Part shown: piece by piece, positions 10,531 to 18,830 of the stretch
Numbering within the stretch: the first letter of the stretch is position 1
Layout: every line of letters begins with the position of its first letter
Origin: Pseudomonas rhizoryzae
GTDB lineage: Bacteria; Pseudomonadota; Gammaproteobacteria; Pseudomonadales; Pseudomonadaceae
Length of the DNA stretch: 64,000 bases
NCBI RefSeq assembly: GCF_005250615.1
Contig: NZ_SULM01000008.1
Span: 62,001-126,000, forward strand
Reading direction: 5' to 3'
Position numbers and translations under genes: made by a program
The notes under the pieces: generated by a model
Told to the model about the DNA's origin: nothing
The model's database searches: none
What the model saw: the letters and a program-made list of their open reading frames with translations, nothing else

Positions 10531-11515
10531 CGTTTCCATCCCTCTAAAATATGGGCGCAAAGCCCAGGGACTGTGAAACCTATCACGGCTAAATAGGCAT
10601 ACGATTCATGATTATTGCGCGAAATGAAACGACGCTGACGAAGTCGAGACTTTCTAGTAAAGACCGGGTTGTCTATTTCGACGGTATCGATGATGTGCAC
10701 TATTGAAAGGCCATCAGCTCATGGATATGCACTGACAAATAGCCTGGTTAGCCAGGCTCGGCTTCGTTGGAGGTAGCTCCAGGCGATGCTCATCTATAAA
10801 GACAGGCGCAAGAGGCTGCTGGGCTAGAGCTGATCGGAACGACAAGCAAGGGATACGCACGAACACGAGATAGGTGTCTATCTCACGATAGCCTGCTGGC
10901 CGATGACGTTGACGCTTGCGAATGGCGGCAACTGGCCAGCCTTGAGCGGATAGCGCGGTTTTCGTGGTCCCGGCCTTGCGCTCGAACGACCGTTCGTCCG
11001 CAACCCTGCACGACCATTGGTTGAGCGGCTAATCCCGCTCTGATCGCAAGCGGTCGTAAACGCGGATTGAATGGTCTCGTTCAGCCTGCTGGCGGAAAAA
11101 CCCGTGGCGCCAGATTTATGGCTTTTATCCCCGGTTTCGGGTCCGTTGAGCGGCGATTCCACGGCCTATACCGACATATCCGGAACTTGAGTCTCTTTAA
11201 CAGCGCGTACGGCGTCATGTCGACCCGCTAGGTCTCGTCACGCGGTTTCGTTCTGTGCAAAGCGTGAAAGGCTCTGAAGAAAGGCTTGTTCCCGTCACGA
11301 AGGTCTGTGTAGGATTGCCGCCGATGTCGTCACTTTGTCGATGAGCTGCACATCCAGGATGTGAACCTCTAGGCAAAGTCGCCATCGAAACGAAACCCAT
11401 CATGGGGGCTTCGCCCCAGTAGTTGGGGTGAGGCGACAGGCCGGGGCCGACGGGCACCCATCCAGTGACGGAAGGCCTGGAGTCGAATTCGACAAATCTT
11501 AGGAGATGCAAGGAA
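10531..11515. promoter_or_regulatory. 985-bp non-coding region between two divergent S-layer-like genes
   Basis: No convincing gene is present; short frames at 10878-11162 and 11215-11511 (both minus) show no recognisable domain or ribosome site. Bases 10560-10760 are AT-richer and form the leader of the minus-strand gene. A 7-bp inverted repeat GAGATAG/CTATCTC lies at 10867-10884. Near the plus-strand gene there are small hairpins (GGGGGC TTCG CCCC at about 11404) and a 12-bp palindrome GTCGAATTCGAC at 11482-11493, followed by Shine-Dalgarno AGGAG at 11501-11505. I infer a long structured leader and promoter region, as often seen for very abundant surface proteins; no promoter hexamers could be fixed. 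Confidence 0.5.
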
Positions 11516-13201
11516 ATGGCTGTTACCTCTACCCAAGTTGAAAGTCTGTACCTGGCCTATTTCGGTCGCCCTGCCGAGCCGGCTGGTTTGGCTTACTGGA
11601 CTTCCCAGACCAACGCCACTGTTGATCAGATTAGCGCCTCCTTCGCTCAGCAGCCCGAATACACCAGCGTTTATGGTGGCCTGACTCGTGCTCAAACTAT
11701 CAACCAGCTGTATCAGAACCTGTTTGGTCGCACCGCTTCCAGCACCGAACTGACCTACTGGCAGAACAGCACCGATATTACTGTTGATCGTATGGCCCTG
11801 GCCCTGACCAACGGCGCCACTGGTACCGATCGTCTGCTGCTGGACGGCAAAACTCAGTTTGCTACTGCTGCTACTGCCAACCTGTCCTCCACGGCTACCG
11901 CTTCGGATGCCAAGGCAGCTTTGACCGGCGCTCAAATCATTACCGCTGTTTCGAACACTGGTTCTGCTACCACTCAAAGTCTGTCGGCTTATTTGGCTGC
12001 CAGCACCTCCAACACCGCTGCTAACTTCTATCAGCAGGTCGCTGTTCAGGTTGCCAATCAGAGCAAGGTTGCCGTTAACGGCGCTCTGTTTGCCGATGGT
12101 AACGGTGTTGCAATCTCTGGTGGTGCAAACTTCAAGGATGCAACTTCGGGCGTTATCAGCCTGAACAATGTTCAGAGCACCGTAACCAACGGTACTACTA
12201 ACCCGATCGCGGTTAGCCTGGCCTCCGCTAACAAAGCTACTGACCTGACCCTGTCCGGCACCAGTGGCGTCGCTACTGGCGGTACCGCTGGGAATGCTGT
12301 GCTCACTCTGACCGAGGCGTCCAGCACCAAGATCGTCAACACTCTGCACCTGAACGTTTCCGACTCCGCTGTGGCCAACACCTCCACCGGTTTCGACGTT
12401 TCCGGTCTGACTTCTTTGACCACCATTGATGGCGCCAACTCCACCACTGGTCTGACTATTAACAGCACTGGCCTGGCCAATCTGGCTAATGTGACCACTG
12501 GCTCGGGCGCTGACGTTCTGACCGTTGCCACCACTGCTACCAATGCTGTTGCTCAGACCGTTAATTCCGGTGCTGGCAACGATACCATTGGCGCTACCGT
12601 TGGTACTGCTGCTCTGACCATCAATGGCGGTGCTGGCGTTGACACCATTACTGCCAACGTTACCTCCACCAGCGCTGCTGTGCTGACCATCAATGCTGGC
12701 GACGGCAACGATATCATCAACGTCGTTGATGCTTTCAGCTCGGCTACCGCTACTCATGGCCTGCAGATCACTCTGGGTGCCGGCAACGACACCGTGAACC
12801 TGAATACCCTGACCAACGTTGGTACTGTAAACCTGGGTAGCGCTGCCGGCATCACTGCCGCCAATGCCAGCCTGGCCGCCAATACCGTTAAGGTCACGGA
12901 CTTCAGCGCTACCGGTGACGTACTGCATCTGGTTGCTAACAGCGTCTACACCGTGTTGAACAACACCCAAGCTGCTAACGTGAGTGGTTCTGCTTCGCTG
13001 GCTGAAGCTGCTAACGCTGCTATCCAGGCTGCTCACGGTAACAACGCTAACGCCACCGCTACCTCCTTCGCCTTCGGCGGCAACACCTACGTAGCGCTCG
13101 ACGCTTCCGCTGGTGGTAGCCTGAACTCTGGCGACGGCCTGATCGAGCTGACCGGTTTCACTGGCACTCTGACTCAAGGCACCAACCTGACCATCGGCTA
13201 A
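11516..13201 (+). CDS. Major RsaA-like S-layer protein candidate with N-terminal DUF4214 and RTX-like repeats
   Basis: 561 residues from ATG 11516 (AGGAG 10 nt upstream); a frame extending to GTG 11465 adds 17 unlikely residues. Residues about 6-105 are two DUF4214 repeats (LYLAYFGRPAEPAGLAYW, LYQNLFGRTASSTELTYW). The body is Ala/Thr/Asn/Gly/Ser-rich, without cysteine and almost without methionine, with RTX-like GAGNDTIG, GGAGVDTI, GDGNDIINV and GAGNDTVNL units between about residues 340 and 445. The end, FAFGGNTYVALDASAGG and GLIELTGFTG, resembles RsaA's C-terminal type I secretion block. Codon use differs from all neighbours (many GCT, ACT, GTT, AAC), which in a high-GC pseudomonad suggests selection for very high expression rather than foreign origin. 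A strong terminator follows. The S-layer role is inferred; an abundant extracellular adhesin is the alternative. Confidence 0.8.
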   Translation: MAVTSTQVESLYLAYFGRPAEPAGLAYWTSQTNATVDQISASFAQQPEYTSVYGGLTRAQTINQLYQNLFGRTASSTELTYWQNSTDITVDRMALALTNGATGTDRLLLDGKTQFATAATANLSSTATASDAKAALTGAQIITAVSNTGSATTQSLSAYLAASTSNTAANFYQQVAVQVANQSKVAVNGALFADGNGVAISGGANFKDATSGVISLNNVQSTVTNGTTNPIAVSLASANKATDLTLSGTSGVATGGTAGNAVLTLTEASSTKIVNTLHLNVSDSAVANTSTGFDVSGLTSLTTIDGANSTTGLTINSTGLANLANVTTGSGADVLTVATTATNAVAQTVNSGAGNDTIGATVGTAALTINGGAGVDTITANVTSTSAAVLTINAGDGNDIINVVDAFSSATATHGLQITLGAGNDTVNLNTLTNVGTVNLGSAAGITAANASLAANTVKVTDFSATGDVLHLVANSVYTVLNNTQAANVSGSASLAEAANAAIQAAHGNNANATATSFAFGGNTYVALDASAGGSLNSGDGLIELTGFTGTLTQGTNLTIG

Positions 13202-13216
13202 CGCTGATTGGTTCGA

Positions 13217-13248
13217 AAAACGGAGAGCTTCGGCTCTCCGTTTTTTTT
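13217..13248 (+). terminator. Rho-independent terminator of the S-layer-like gene
   Basis: 8-bp stem CGGAGAGC/GCTCTCCG closed by a TTCG tetraloop (13221-13240), followed by eight T residues. It sits 15 bp past the stop codon. Confidence 0.95.
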
Positions 13249-13990
13249 GCCCCATAAAAGGAAAGGCGTCTAAAAATTCACTCTACCGTTTTGTCCACAA
13301 TGCAAATCTTACATCGCCTGTTAGAAAGGATGTACAGTCGATAGACCATGCAGTTTTTGGGTTTTATGTGCCCGAGAAAGTCATCCATCCAATTTTGCGC
13401 TGACAGCGATAGCAGTCACCCAAGTGCATCTTCGGTTTCGCTTCATTGCGCCTAGGCATCAAATCAGGGCCAAGGTAAAAGGCCAGGCTACCGTTAGCCT
13501 GCACGGCCATGGTTGATCCAAGCCTTGAGCAAGCACGATGGCAGCAAAAATCTTGCGATGCTGAATGCTTTCCCAATGTTGCGAGAAACCTGAGCATCAT
13601 CCGCTTCAAAGCCGCGCCAGCTGCGGACTGCAGCCCTCCAGCTGCGGCATCCTGACGATTGACAACGTCCCGCATTTCGTCGGGTGTCATTGCAATTTAA
13701 TCTCTTAGCCCTCAGTTTTTAATAAATTCGTTAAATCGATAGCAAACCTTTGCATGGGCGACGTTTTCGGATTGAACGCATGACCAATTTTCGGTTTCCT
13801 ATCGCCGATAACGAGGTGCCCAAGAGCCCTTGACCTTCCTTGCATCTCCTAGAGGCCAACCCGGACGCGGCGCGGCCTTTTCTTTTGTCTGTCAAAATGT
13901 GATCTCCGTATCGTTTCTTCGGCCAGCTTGGTATACAGGCAGGCTTAGCGGTGGCCGCCATAAGGGCAGCTACTCCAGGGAGGGACGACA
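13249..13990. other. 740-bp region without a recognised gene
   Basis: AT-richer than its surroundings (notably 13255-13370 and 13690-13760). Minus-strand open frames at 13364-13690 and 13731-13991 have no recognisable domain, biased composition and no ribosome site, so I do not call them. The last ~150 bases should hold the promoter of the metalloprotease; Shine-Dalgarno GGGAGGG is at 13978-13984. Confidence 0.5.
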
Positions 13991-15247
13991 ATGGCTACTG
14001 GGGACATTCGAATAGACGCGCTGCTGGAGCTAGGGCGTAGCAGTCTGGCCTATAACCACCAGCCCGGTACGGGCGCGGTGATCAGTTACAGCTTCCTTCG
14101 TCAGGGGCCGAGTGATTACCAAGTAGAAGATTTTCGAATGCTCGATGCGGGGCAGCAGGCTGCAGTACGGTCAATGCTCAAAGAGATCTCCAGTCAGATC
14201 GGCGTGACCTTTCAGGAGGTGGCGCAGGGCGGTTTATTGCAGTATGGCCTCTATTCCGGGCGCCCTGGTGTGCCTAAGTCGCCTGATTTCAAGGCGGAAT
14301 CCTATACCCGCGATGGCGGCAGCGTGGTGTGGTTCAACTGGACGGTACCCGAAGTCGCCAATCTCAGCAGTCGCGCAGGCGCTCAGCTGCTGGTACACGA
14401 AACCGGACATGCATTGGGTCTCAAGCATCCTGGGGAATACAGCCAATACGATAAAGGGCCCTATCTGCCCATTGCGCTGGCCACTGCATCCAACACGGCC
14501 ATGGCCTACAACACAGGGGGCGCTCAGCATCTTGGCGCCTTCGATATATTGACGCTGCAGTACCTGTACGGAGCGCCAGGGAACCCTGTCGTTCCTACCC
14601 AGTTGACGGTGAGCCAAGGCACCAATTATGGCAGCCATTTCAACGACGCCATCAGCTTCGACTGGCGCGGTTACGCCGGCCCTTATGCACCGCTGGTAAA
14701 CGGGCTGACGGGGCATGATGAGCTGACGATCAACGCCCCCTACAAGGGCGTATCCATAACGTCCGGGCAGACCTCGGTGCTTTACAACAAGGACGGTGGC
14801 AATTTCGGCGCGGTCTACTTGCAGAACGTCGAGCGGGTGCATTTCAGTGATCGCAGCCTGGCGCTGGATACCGAGGGTGTAGCGGGCCAGGCCTATCGAC
14901 TCTACCAGGCGGCCTTCGACCGTACGCCGGACAAGAGCGGCCTGGGGTATTGGCTCGGAAAGATGGATGCGGGTGCCAGCCTGTACGAGGTAGCTGCGGG
15001 GTTCGTCGCGAGTTCCGAGTTCAAGGCGCTCAACGGCAACGCGCCCGCCCCACAAGCGCTGGTTGCCAGCCTCTACGGCCATGTGCTGGGTCGTACCGCG
15101 GAGCAGGCCGGGCTGGATTACTGGACTTCGCAGTTGCAGAGCGGCGCGCTGGATGCGGCGGGCTTGCTCGCCAGTCTGTCTGAGTCGGCGGAAAATCGCG
15201 TCCTGGTGTCTGGGCAGATCGCCCAGGGGATCGAGTACCAGGTGTGA
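13991..15247 (+). CDS. Serralysin-like (M10) zinc metalloprotease with C-terminal DUF4214 module
   Basis: 418 residues, ATG with a strong GGAGGG ribosome site. The zinc motif HETGHALGLKH (His136, Glu137, His140, His146) is the HExxHxxGxxH signature of metzincins; the Met-turn is AMAYN around residue 171. N-terminal residues 1-60 have no signal peptide, as in type I-secreted serralysins. Classical serralysins have glycine-rich RTX repeats followed by a C-terminal signal. Here I see no GGxGxD repeats: the catalytic domain leads into a beta region ending VHFSDRSLALD (about 284-293) and then two DUF4214 repeats (about 298-405). The C-terminal half matches the serine protease at 1781 in layout. 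It is probably exported by the transporter at 35583-40067. Confidence 0.87.
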   Translation: MATGDIRIDALLELGRSSLAYNHQPGTGAVISYSFLRQGPSDYQVEDFRMLDAGQQAAVRSMLKEISSQIGVTFQEVAQGGLLQYGLYSGRPGVPKSPDFKAESYTRDGGSVVWFNWTVPEVANLSSRAGAQLLVHETGHALGLKHPGEYSQYDKGPYLPIALATASNTAMAYNTGGAQHLGAFDILTLQYLYGAPGNPVVPTQLTVSQGTNYGSHFNDAISFDWRGYAGPYAPLVNGLTGHDELTINAPYKGVSITSGQTSVLYNKDGGNFGAVYLQNVERVHFSDRSLALDTEGVAGQAYRLYQAAFDRTPDKSGLGYWLGKMDAGASLYEVAAGFVASSEFKALNGNAPAPQALVASLYGHVLGRTAEQAGLDYWTSQLQSGALDAAGLLASLSESAENRVLVSGQIAQGIEYQV

Positions 15248-15297
15248 GTCTCAGGCCTGCTGCACTCAGGCATTGCCCGAATGCAGCTTCGCGATGC

Positions 15298-15582
15298 CTA
15301 GTCGCCGTAACGCCGGATACGGGCGCCGCGTCGTTGCAGATCCGAGGTGCAGGCGGCGTCCAGGGAGCCACCACAGTTGGCCAGATCGCGGCGCACGTCT
15401 TTGATGACCGTGGCCAGGCGCTCTTCGCAACTCAATTCGGCCAGCGGGATGACCTTGGTCATGGAATTGCCGCCCTGGCTGTCCTCGACGGTGAGCAGCA
15501 GGCTATGGTCGGCGGGGCGCTGAGTGACCTGGCAGTGGTGGGGTTCGAGGGCGGTGACCAGGCGCTCGATGGCGTCTTGCAT
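15298..15582 (-). CDS. DUF3509 family small protein
   Basis: 94 residues from the ATG at 15582, with Shine-Dalgarno AAGGAGG at 15587-15593; a longer frame lacks one. The pattern of an N-terminal ALEPHHCQV segment, a central LLLTVEDSQGG and a C-terminal LATVIKDVRRDLA fits the DUF3509 proteins common in Pseudomonas, whose function is unknown. It has four cysteines, unusual for so small a protein. It is convergent with the metalloprotease gene and apparently unrelated to the surface system. Confidence 0.7.
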   Translation of the reverse strand: MQDAIERLVTALEPHHCQVTQRPADHSLLLTVEDSQGGNSMTKVIPLAELSCEERLATVIKDVRRDLANCGGSLDAACTSDLQRRGARIRRYGD

Positions 15583-15734
15583 GCGGGATCCTCCTTGAAT
15601 CAGCGGCGTGCAACGGGGAAAGGGTAGAGCCCCAGCGCCGGGCAAAGGTTCAGCCGGCGCTACCGGTTGCCTGTCGCGCGCTGCTGCGCCTGCCGCTTTC
15701 CGCTCGCGGCGTCCATGCCGCTATGGAAGAAACC

Positions 15735-17174
15735 TCACTTCATATTGTTGAAGGCCGCCGAGGTGCGGGCGTCGAAGTTGGTTCGGTCGCTATCGCCCAG
15801 GCCGCGCACCATGGCCAGGACCAGGGTCTGTGGCTTGACGTTGCCGTTGTTCAGCTCGCCGACCCAGTAGCTGAGCCCCGCCGGCTCGGCGCTGCGGCCG
15901 ATGACGTTGGTGTAGACCTTGCTGACCAGCGCCGCGTTGTCCAGGCCTTGGTACTGGCCGCGGTACTCGGGGCTTTCGGTGAAGCTGGCGGCGATCTGGG
16001 CCACGTTCATCTCGCCGGATGCCACCCGGTTGGCCCAGTACTGTAGGCCGGCCAGATCCGAGGCGCGGCCCATATAGGCCAGGTACAGCTGCTGGATGCC
16101 ATTGAGATCCGCTTGGCTGGCGGTCTTGGCCGTTTGCGCGCCGGGGCCGAAGCCACTGCAACTGTTGCTGTCCAGATACTTGGCCAGGGTCGGCCATTGC
16201 GGGCGCGTTTGGCCGTTCACCGGTTCCACCGACAGGTTGTAGTTGGCCCAACCGGGGCCTGCGGCCCAGTAGGTGGCCGGGATGCAGTTCTGCTTTAGGT
16301 AGGCGAGCACGTTGTCCATGATCACGTTCCAGCGCGGATCGCTGTCGGGCACGCCGAATTCGCCGATGAAGCCGCGTTTGCCGTTCTTTTTCAGCCATTC
16401 CACGAAGGGCCGCACCCGCTGTACACCATAGTCGTCCGGGTAGGCAGCGGCACTGGTGTTGGCATAGTTGCCGCCACCGCCGTCACCGTCGAAATAGGTA
16501 TGGGCTTCGAAGATCAGGTTGTTGGCCGGGTCCTGCAGACCCAGCAGCACGTCGTTCCACTGCGGCCAGCGCGTGGCTTCGGCCCAGCCGTTTCCCTCGA
16601 TGAAGATGGGTCGCACGTTGTCCACGCTGCGCACGCCATTGATGCCGTATTGGGCGGCGATGGGCCACTGGGCGGTGGCATCGTGGGGCTCGTTCATGAT
16701 GTCGTAGCCATAGAGCGAGGCCTGGCTGCTCCAGCGCTGGGCGATGCGGGTCAAGACATCCTGGTAATGACCATAGGTTACGCTGCCGGTGCCGATCACC
16801 GTGCCGCGGTACCTCATGTAGTTGTGCAGGTCGAGGATGATCTGCATGCCATTGTTCTGCGCGTAGCCAAAGGTACGGTCGATGAGCGCGGCATAGGTCG
16901 GGTCGAAGGCGCCGCCCAGGGTGGGTTGCAGCCGTTCCCAGATGATCGGGAAGCGGATCAGCTTGACGCCCCGTGCCCGCCACTGCTGGAAGTAGGCTTC
17001 CACCGGGAAGATGTAGTTGCGCTCGTTGAGGCCGGGCAGTACCTGGCTGGCGAAGCCGGCACCGGATAGGTTGAGGCCGACCAGTTCGACGGCGCGCGCA
17101 GCCGGGGCGACGCCCAGCAGGGTGGTCAGGGTCAGGAGGCCGCCCAAGGCGGCGAACGTCTTGCGAAGGGTCAT
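15735..17174 (-). CDS. Sec-exported GH5-family glycoside hydrolase with C-terminal DUF4214 module
   Basis: 479 residues. A signal peptide covers residues 1-28 (MTLRKTFAALGG..., cleavage after AARA). The GH5 barrel follows: VKLIRFPIIWERLQP near residue 70, acid/base Glu162 in DIMNEPHD, HTYFDG near 225 and nucleophile Glu272 in GFIGEFGVP. Relatives are endo-beta-glucanases (cellulases), though the true substrate could be a related beta-glucan or mannan. From about residue 370 there are two DUF4214 repeats (LYLAYMGRASDLAGLQYW, VYTNVIGRSAEPAGLSYW). Unlike the other DUF4214 exoproteins it uses the Sec route, so the module is not simply a type I export signal. No Shine-Dalgarno is visible: the bases upstream of the ATG are pyrimidine-rich. 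Confidence 0.85.
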   Translation of the reverse strand: MTLRKTFAALGGLLTLTTLLGVAPAARAVELVGLNLSGAGFASQVLPGLNERNYIFPVEAYFQQWRARGVKLIRFPIIWERLQPTLGGAFDPTYAALIDRTFGYAQNNGMQIILDLHNYMRYRGTVIGTGSVTYGHYQDVLTRIAQRWSSQASLYGYDIMNEPHDATAQWPIAAQYGINGVRSVDNVRPIFIEGNGWAEATRWPQWNDVLLGLQDPANNLIFEAHTYFDGDGGGGNYANTSAAAYPDDYGVQRVRPFVEWLKKNGKRGFIGEFGVPDSDPRWNVIMDNVLAYLKQNCIPATYWAAGPGWANYNLSVEPVNGQTRPQWPTLAKYLDSNSCSGFGPGAQTAKTASQADLNGIQQLYLAYMGRASDLAGLQYWANRVASGEMNVAQIAASFTESPEYRGQYQGLDNAALVSKVYTNVIGRSAEPAGLSYWVGELNNGNVKPQTLVLAMVRGLGDSDRTNFDARTSAAFNNMK

Positions 17175-17501
17175 GGAGGTACCGGAGGATTTTGCTGCCC
17201 GCCGGGCTCCTGCCCGGCCTGCCGACTACTGGATTCTGGCGACTGTCCTCAGCCAAGGTTTGGCGCTTTCTTGACGCGTACCGGCCCTTTTCAACTCCTG
17301 TGCCAGGGCCTGGGCGATTCGTCATCCCCAGCTGCATCGGCGCTGTCCGGCGTTTCTTGACGGCCAATCGTCAGTGTCCCGACGAGGCGTCCAGCACCGG
17401 GAACGGCGCGGGCGTTCATCCTGGGCGCTTGAGCGGGTATCCTTGCCGTCTTCTGGCGATGGCCTGGCCATCATCCCCCTGTCCGACCGAGCGCTCTTTC
17501 G
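17175..17501. promoter_or_regulatory. 327-bp divergent intergenic region
   Basis: Separates the GH5 gene (minus) from the glycan gene unit (plus). It contains a 7-bp hairpin GCCGGGC TCCT GCCCGGC at 17201-17218, close to the GH5 start. I see no gene and no clear promoter hexamers; neither flanking start has an obvious Shine-Dalgarno. Confidence 0.4.
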
Positions 17502-18830
17502 ATGTCTACCGCTGGCCCCGACCTGGATCTTTCCCGCCTCGATGTGCATGTCGCCACCCTGATCGAAGACATCCGCCAGCGCACCCGCGCGCTGCAGCCG
17601 GCCGCCGAGCCGGCCGAGGTGAGCTGGGAAGCCCTGGCCGATCTGGACGACGAGGCCCTGATACGGGCCGCCTATCGCTACCTGACGGGCCATCCCATCG
17701 AGCCGGAGCGGCTGGACCATTACCTGTCCCGCCTGCGCGGGGGGGAGGATCGCTACGACCTGCTCGCCGCCATCCAGGTCAGTCCTGAAGGCCAACGCCA
17801 CGCCGCACCAGCGCCCGGGTTGCGGCGCGCCCTGCTCAAGCGCAAGGTGCGGCGGGTGCCCGTCCTCGGCCGTTTGCTGGCGCTCATGCTTGAGATCGTC
17901 GGCCTGCCCGCGCGGCAGCAGCGCGACAACGCCCGCTACTACCGCTGGCAGAACCAACTGGCGTTACAGGCGATCCTGCTGCAGCAGCAGAGCAATCTGC
18001 TGGAGTGGCATCAGCACCGCTGGCAGATCTTGCAGGATCAGGCGCCCGAAGCGCGTCTGGGTGAGCTGGAGCAGACGCTGCCCGACCTGCAGGCCGAACT
18101 GGCCGAACAACGGCAGATTGCCCAGGATCTGCGCCGGCGTCTGAGTCTGCTGGAAACGGCGGCGCCAGCAGTTCCGGTGGCGGGGGAGTCGCAGGTCGCG
18201 AATCTACCGGCGGGTCTGCTGCTTGCTCTGGATGAGCGTTTTGCCTTGGATGCCCAGGCAGCGCAGGGGCTGCACGGCCACTATCTGCCGCTGCTCAAGG
18301 AGTGCAGGGCACTCCGCGAAGGGCTGCCGCTGGTCGAGTTGGAATGCGGCGCTGGTGAGTGGTTGGCCAGCTTGCCAGCCGCCTTCAAGGTCCAGGGTGT
18401 GGAAAGCCTGGCCGCGCCGGCCGCGCTGGCGGCAGAGCGGGGCCTCGCAGTGGTTTGCCAGGACAGCCTTGCCTGGCTGCAGCAGCAGGCCGATGGCAGT
18501 CTGGGCGCCCTCTGTTCGCGGCTGTTGGCCGACCGTCTCGAACCGGCGCGGCTGTCCCTGCTGCTGGACGAGGCGCAGCGGGTGCTGGCGCCCGGCGGCC
18601 TGCTGCTGCTGCAGGCCATGGACCCGGGCGCAACCGACGGTGCTAGCGCCTTCTGGATCGATCCACGCCATGGCCGCCCGCTGCCGCCCGCGCTGCTGGC
18701 CTTCCTCTATGAGTACAAGGGCTTCACCCGGGTCGTGGTGGAAACGCCACCGGCCTGCCACGCCGCAGCGGATCCCGCGGCGCCGCACTGGCAACCCTAT
18801 GCGGTCATCGGTTATCGAGCGGCCCTATGA
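17502..18830 (+). CDS. DUF4214 / coiled-coil / degenerate methyltransferase-fold protein (paralogue of 7307-8596)
   Basis: 442 residues with the same three-part plan as the protein at 7307. There is a DUF4214-like unit (residues about 50-100, IRAAYRYLTGH...LDHYLSRLRGG), a Gln/Leu-rich coiled coil (about 140-220) and a methyltransferase-like domain. The SAM motif reads LVELECGAGEW (277-287), where the active paralogue has LVDIGCGRGEW, so the first glycine is Glu. The FHVIEHLGF block is replaced by SRLLADRLEP. The later FWIDPRHGRPLPPALL segment is retained. I infer loss of methyl transfer and a structural or regulatory role, possibly as a partner of the active enzyme. The stop overlaps the next start by 4 nt. 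Confidence 0.75.
   Translation: MSTAGPDLDLSRLDVHVATLIEDIRQRTRALQPAAEPAEVSWEALADLDDEALIRAAYRYLTGHPIEPERLDHYLSRLRGGEDRYDLLAAIQVSPEGQRHAAPAPGLRRALLKRKVRRVPVLGRLLALMLEIVGLPARQQRDNARYYRWQNQLALQAILLQQQSNLLEWHQHRWQILQDQAPEARLGELEQTLPDLQAELAEQRQIAQDLRRRLSLLETAAPAVPVAGESQVANLPAGLLLALDERFALDAQAAQGLHGHYLPLLKECRALREGLPLVELECGAGEWLASLPAAFKVQGVESLAAPAALAAERGLAVVCQDSLAWLQQQADGSLGALCSRLLADRLEPARLSLLLDEAQRVLAPGGLLLLQAMDPGATDGASAFWIDPRHGRPLPPALLAFLYEYKGFTRVVVETPPACHAAADPAAPHWQPYAVIGYRAAL

Noticed and set aside
10878..11511. Two short minus-strand frames in the long intergenic region
   Set aside because: No domain, no Shine-Dalgarno, biased composition; they overlap the expected promoter and leader of the plus-strand gene.
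11820..12900. Repetitive-looking stretch considered as a CRISPR or DNA tandem repeat array
   Set aside because: There are no constant-length repeat/spacer units; the repetition is at protein level (Ala/Thr/Asn and RTX-like motifs).
11369..13255. 628-residue open frame on the minus strand across the S-layer-like gene
   Set aside because: It is antisense to a gene with clear domains; the Ser/Gly/Val-rich translation mirrors the repetitive codons of the plus strand, and it has no ribosome site or family match.
13364..13991. Two minus-strand frames of 108 and 86 codons
   Set aside because: No recognisable family and no ribosome site; the second overlaps the start region of the metalloprotease.
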